Shown here: piece by piece, positions 59,301 through 64,000 of the stretch
Numbering within the stretch: position 1 is the first letter of the stretch
Layout of the letters: each line of letters begins with the position of its first letter
From: Lunularia cruciata
Taxonomy: Eukaryota; Streptophyta; Marchantiopsida; Lunulariales; Lunulariaceae
Reading direction: 5' to 3'
Length of the DNA stretch: 64,000 nt
Assembly (NCBI GenBank): GCA_948567375.1
Contig: OX419758.1
Location: 45,027,473 to 45,091,472 of the forward strand
Position numbers and translations under genes: made by a program
The notes under the pieces: generated by a model
The model's input: the letters and a program-made list of their open reading frames with translations, nothing else
Database searches by the model: none
What the model was told of the DNA's origin: nothing

Positions 59301-59390
59301 CATAATAATAGCCTCCACTTAAATCTACTAAACACCAAGTCCACCAAGGTAGATAGTGTGACCCAAATACTTTGTCTTTCTCCTCCTATA
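56350..59390 (-). mobile_element. Decayed Ty3/gypsy element D1
   Basis: Read from high to low coordinates: a reverse-transcriptase end remnant (about 59390-59200), RNase H (59072-58866, with VVAYASCYNNLSKVKYSSYERE and VVWVVEHFRCYLFG), integrase core (58240-57935, with LDFAGPL, MVEHFSKWIKLV, DYGTKFLGEF) and the integrase C-terminal/linker region (57567-57313, VLMLEGHDGELWKDHICNCVPC). Many stops and shifts. The region 56350-57100 probably contains its 3' LTR. The integrase aspartate of the TDQGTEF box is DYGTKF here. It lies head-to-tail with the related element D2. Confidence 0.75.
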
Positions 59391-59765
59391 AGCTTGGGTC
59401 TAATGTTTGACTCCCAGTTATCCTTTGTAATTGATGGAGGAGTGGAAGACACACTAATTGGCTGCTATGCCAAGCCCTTGGGAGCAATAATATCATGCTT
59501 CCAATTGCTAGAGTCCCCAACCTCAAGCAAAAAAATCCCTCTACTTTGGCTGCAAGCTCCACACGTCCTCTAGTTGCATCCCAAGTAGACCAAGGATGTA
59601 CCCAAGTAGACCATGCTCACTTAAATAAACCCCAAGTAGACCACACTCACTAGTAGCCATTGGTTGTGTCCCAAGAATACCATGCCCACTTGATTTATCA
59701 CCCCAACATGTGCCTAAATTGTCTTGACAAGCATAAAGCTCACAAGTGTTTAAGTGGTGATGCTT
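59391..59765. other. Spacer between D1 and D2
   Basis: No gene. CCCAAGTAGACCA or close variants recur at about 59579, 59600, 59630 and 59670, giving a small dispersed repeat. Confidence 0.5.
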
Positions 59766-62700
59766 ATTGTGCATATATACATTGCTACACAACATACATT
59801 GCTACATACATCATACACTATAGACATATAACTCACACATAAGTCATACATAGACTCTAAAATGCCATAATAATCAGCTTGTTTACACCACTCGAATCAA
59901 CTCAACTCAGATCAGTACTTGATCTATCACTCTATAAATTGCAAACAATTGGGCATTGATTACAATCAAGCCAATCTAACTAAGAGAATCTAGGTGACAC
60001 TTTGCCGGCCTGTGCACCATAGCCAGGAAGTTGAAGGCTCAACATCAGAGAAGTGAGCTCTATGGAGCTACACTTCAAAAGTATGCCCTTGGACTTGAGC
60101 TAGGTCTAAAACCCTAACGGGCTCACAAACGGCACACCCAACGGTGCAAACGGTGCAAAGTGACACTGGGCCCAACCATGAAGTCAGTACCCCAAACACA
60201 AAATTTGACCATCAGAAAGTAGGCTATGAGTGATTGCTAAAATACTTCTAACTACTATCACTACAACTCCAATGTCCAAGCAATCTAGATGCGACACTAC
60301 AAATGGCATGACAACTGTTGTGCGTATATACACTGCTATAGTTGCAACATACATTGTTGTCAACATCATACATTATAGACATTTAACTCACACATAAGTC
60401 ATATATAGACTCTAAAGTGCCACAATTGCTCCTCTAGCTGGCATTTAGGTCCCTCTAACTCCAAATAGCCATCTACTCCAAGATAGTATACCCTATGATG
60501 GGCAAAGATTAGGAAGCCGGGTGCTATCGAGCCCCATCTTTAATCATATGTCTGCAATCTATACCATATAAAGGATGAACTAGTTATGGGTCAAGTACAT
60601 CTAGGACATAGCCACTATCCCTGAGGAACCACCGTGAGGGGAGGAGTCATACATGCCATATGTCATCCTCTCAAACAGCTATCACACACTAACATAGTAG
60701 CAACTCTACTTGAAGAGCCACATAACATACACCTCAAACCTGCACATACAATTGCAAAGCTTAGGTCCATAGTACCATCATTGTTTGGGGGGTGGCACGG
60801 TGCACAATTGTGCACACGATTCTTCTAAACAACTCCATCATGTCCTTCCAACACAAGGACTCCAGATGGCAAAACCTCATGCACTCACAAGATAGAGCGG
60901 CATGTAGAAACATCAAGTGTTGTTGGTGCTATTTGTTATAGATATACATAGTCCCCTGGATGAAATTGATGAATCAAGGGTCTATAACCTCCTTTGTGAA
61001 TAGTAGCATAGCGTAAGGTATCTCTTTGCTGCGCAATAGCTAAGTTCTCAAAAGCCATTAGCACCACTCTCCAAAATATCTTTGCATGTTGAGAACATGC
61101 ACTCATCCATACATCTGGATCATCCAAGTCCAAAACTATAGTAGCATCTTGATGAATGGCTATAGGTAAATCTGGATCTTGTCCATAGATTAGGAAGTAA
61201 GGAGAGAAGGATGCTAAGGAGGCTTGCCAGCTGAATCAATAGCCCATGGCCAACCAAGGTAATTGGAGATCTCAATCTCCCAAGAGGCCTCTCTGCAAAC
61301 TATACTTTTGCAATCCTCTCTTCACTATTTGAACCACTCTCTTTGCTAAGCTATATGCCTCAAGGTGATCTCAAAAGGTAGTATGATGATCAATCAAAGC
61401 CTTATCACACAAGACTTGAAACTCTCCCAAGAACTCTGTACCTTGATCAGTCAAAACCTCAACTGGTGCACCAAAATGACTAAGAGCCCAATCTAGGAAC
61501 AAATAAGGTGTCCCTTCATTGGACTTGTCATGAAGTGCCACCAACTCAATCCACTTGAAGAAGTGCTCCACCATCATCAAAACATACCAATGATGTCTCA
61601 TAGTCAACGGTAAAGGTCCAACCAAGTCCAAACTCTAACGGTAACCCAATCTAATAATCGGTAATGAGTGTAATTGTGGCATAGGAGTATTGAATGATGC
61701 TCTAACTTGGTCACAAACCACACATCTGGCAACAAACTATTGTACCTTGGTCTGCATACCATACCACCAATAATGACTTTGGAGTAAGCTATAGGTACGC
61801 TTTACTCCAAAATGTCATAGCTCCTCATGAGCATGACGGACCAATTGTGGTCTTTGAGATGGAAGTGGTACTACTCGCACTCTACCATCCTCCCATACAC
61901 AACAAATGTGTCTACACTCCAATCTGAACCGTCTTGCTTGCTGAAGAACAGATCTCTCTTCTTGGCCCCAATTGTGTCACCCACAACACAAGTGCAAAGA
62001 TAGTCCATCATTAAGACATCATCATGAATGTCTTGCTAAACCATACCAATATCTTCACTCTTTGGATATGTGACCTCAATAACTCCTCCTATATGCGCTA
62101 GGAGAGATACCATCAAAGCCTTAGAAAATATACATAGAAAGGTAGCTACATGCCAACTTAGCACCATGTCCTTATTTGAGTCACGATACCAATGTGCTCC
62201 GGTTTGATCTTGTTGGCTAGGATATGGGTTTTTACTCAACCCATCTGCATCATGGTTCACCACTCTAGGTCTATAAACAATCATGAAATCATACTCCTAT
62301 AAAATTAGAGCCCATTGTGCAAGCTTCCATGAAAGCTTATTGGACTCCATCAACCAATGATGAGAGTGAAGAGGTTACCAAATATGTAACATTGGACATG
62401 TACTACTGCCCAAACTACTGCCAAGCACTCTCACTCATATGAACTATACTTTGACTTAGCTGAATTATTGGAGTGACTAGCATAGACCACCACAAACTCC
62501 TTCACTTCATCATCATGTTGGGTAAGCATTGCTCCAACTCTCGACATACTCCAGTCAGTGTGAACCTAAAATGGTCATCCTCTGATCGGACTCCTCAAAA
62601 TAGGAGCAGATGTCAACCTCTCCTTGAGCTCTACAAAAGCTCTCTCTTGCTCAGCTCCCCAACACCACTCCTGTGTAAGCTTAGTCTATAATACCCATTT

Positions 62701-64000
62701 GTGCATGTGTGTGGTATTGTGATATTTAGCTTGGTATTACAAGTACTTGAGAGATATTATTTATATAGAGATAAAAGATGGTTCTACATTAGTCATGATT
62801 AGCTAAATTTAGTCATAGATAAGATAGAGGGGACCTTACTTTAGAGGAAGTGGAAAAGATGAGCACCTCTATTTTGGATTCTAGTGTGTTGACTTGGTAT
62901 TATTCTTAGGTGTTTGGCTTTGAGGAAAGAGTTGAGAACTCTTGGGCCCGCAAGCCTTTTTTGGATTCTTCTTTTGTCCAAGGATAGCCCATGTGCAGGA
63001 ATCCTTGACTTACTGGTTGGGTCAAGATAAGATCACATGCTTAGGGGAATATGCCCATGTGAATGGATATTCCTTTCTACTTTTTGACTTTACTTGACTT
63101 TTAGCCTAGTAACTTGAGTTACTCTAGTAATTAGTAACTTTGGTACGTAACTATTTCACAAGTATATAAACAAGGGGTGAGGAGGTACTCATCATCCTTT
63201 CATTTGCAACTATCTCTCTCTCATTGAGTTCTCTAGTAAGCAATGTCTTGAGTCTTGGAGTGTTAGCCTTGGAGGAGTATGATGGAGTTCAGGTTCCTTG
63301 CCTTCTTAGTCCATGGTGCGCTACCATAATAGCCATCAGAGGTTCATCCTAAGTGAGAGACAGGCCGGCTCACAGGTCAGCTTTGTCAAGGTCTTGGTAA
63401 TGGCTCTAAATCATCTAACATATCGGCAATAGAAGTTTTCCAACCCAAGGAACGCTTGCACTCTGCTCACATCCATAGGCCAAGGAATATGTGCAATAGC
63501 CTCTACCTTGGTCTATTGAACACCAAGTTGTCTAGGGTAGATAGTGTGACCCAAATACTCAACTTGCTCGTGGAAGAACCTACACTTCCTAGGATGTAAT
63601 TTGAGTCCATGAGATCTCAACCTCTCAAACACCTCCAACAACCGTCTCTCATGCTCCTCCATAGTAGTGCTATAGACCAAAATGTCATCAATATAGCACC
63701 GAGCAAAATCCAATCTAGCTAGGATCATGTCCATGACCCTTTAGAACTCAGCAAGAGCATTCTTTAACCCAAATGGTAAAAACCTCCACTAATATAACAC
63801 ATCCTTACCGTGAGGATCAATAGCCCAAAATGTTATCTTGGACTTATCCTCCTCCTTGATTGGCAGCTAATGATATCTTGCTCAAAGATCCAAAGTATTG
63901 AAAATCTTTGCATGCCTAATCGCATCAAAGATCTCCTCCTGTGTAGGCATGGCATACCAATCAGCCCTAGTCTATTGATAGATAGGATAGTAATCTCCAC
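59766..64000 (-). mobile_element. Decayed Ty3/gypsy element D2, running off the window
   Basis: Minus-strand, better preserved relative of D1: reverse transcriptase with CYIDDILVYSTTMEEHERRL (63734-63513) and upstream fingers/palm to the window end, RNase H (about 62680-62290), the NHDADGLSKNP motif (62284-62036), integrase (61631-61371: MDLVGPL, MVEHFFKWIEL, LTDQGTEFLGEF), and the integrase C-terminal part with YRPLIHQFHPGDYVYL (61133-60936). Gag and protease would lie beyond 64000. No chromodomain is visible, so this is another Ty3/gypsy lineage than the element at 6.1-11.7 kb. It is interrupted at 62687-63374. Confidence 0.8.
62687..63374 (+). mobile_element. Probable solo LTR inserted in D2
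   Basis: 688 bp with no counterpart in D1, where the flanking sequences (TAAGCTT and CAGCTTTGT) are adjacent. It begins TATAATACCC (perhaps a mutated TGTAATACCC), contains a TATATAAAC promoter-like box at about 63172, and ends GGCTCACA. There are no coding domains. The target duplication is not clear, so exact ends and the LTR identity are tentative. Confidence 0.5.

Overview
The window is nuclear DNA of a land plant. Most of it is decayed, nested transposable elements, with one convincing intact host gene. The plant call rests on a U-box/ARMADILLO E3 ligase gene of the PUB6/7/45 type, an iMet-primed Ty3/gypsy chromovirus with a C-terminal chromodomain, a PIF/Harbinger transposase, and reverse-transcriptase relics of kinds I associate mainly with non-seed plants. 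The exact group (moss, lycophyte or fern) cannot be fixed from the sequence.

Layout. 0.2-4.8 kb is AT-rich, with short repeat copies, a 76-bp inverted repeat and a 138-bp tandem duplication. 4.8-14.8 kb is a three-layer nest. A non-LTR reverse-transcriptase element (copy A) was entered by an LTR element now reduced to a solo LTR (target duplication CAAGT). That solo LTR was then entered by a very young 5.6-kb chromovirus (6101-11743; TSD TCCAA; LTRs differing at 2 of 423 positions). 16.8-24.9 kb holds a stop-riddled but frame-preserved coiled-coil gene, an unrecognised minus-strand gene, a second solo LTR and a decayed Harbinger transposase with a recognisable intron. 26.3-29.9 kb is copy B of the non-LTR element; a truncated copy C lies at 42.4-43.8 kb on the minus strand. 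34.5-35.8 kb is a separate decayed LINE. 47.0-51.4 kb is the five-exon U-box gene. 56.3-64.0 kb holds two side-by-side decayed minus-strand Ty3/gypsy elements, the second interrupted by a probable solo LTR.

The most interesting system is the non-LTR family represented by copies A, B and C. Its C-terminal region looks like a restriction-like endonuclease. Its roughly 100-bp 3' tail, which has two small hairpins and no poly(A), recurs about fifteen times in both orientations. Several copies are only 27-39 bp long yet are flanked by 13-15-bp target-site duplications, as expected of target-primed reverse transcription that aborted almost at once. Second in interest is the young chromovirus. It combines an array of heat-shock-element-like palindromes upstream of its TATA box, a textbook -1 frameshift signal (GGGAAAC, 6-nt spacer, 10-bp stem) between gag and pol, and in-frame stops that can all be explained by C-to-T change.

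Long stretches between these features show no gene I can support and are listed as such.
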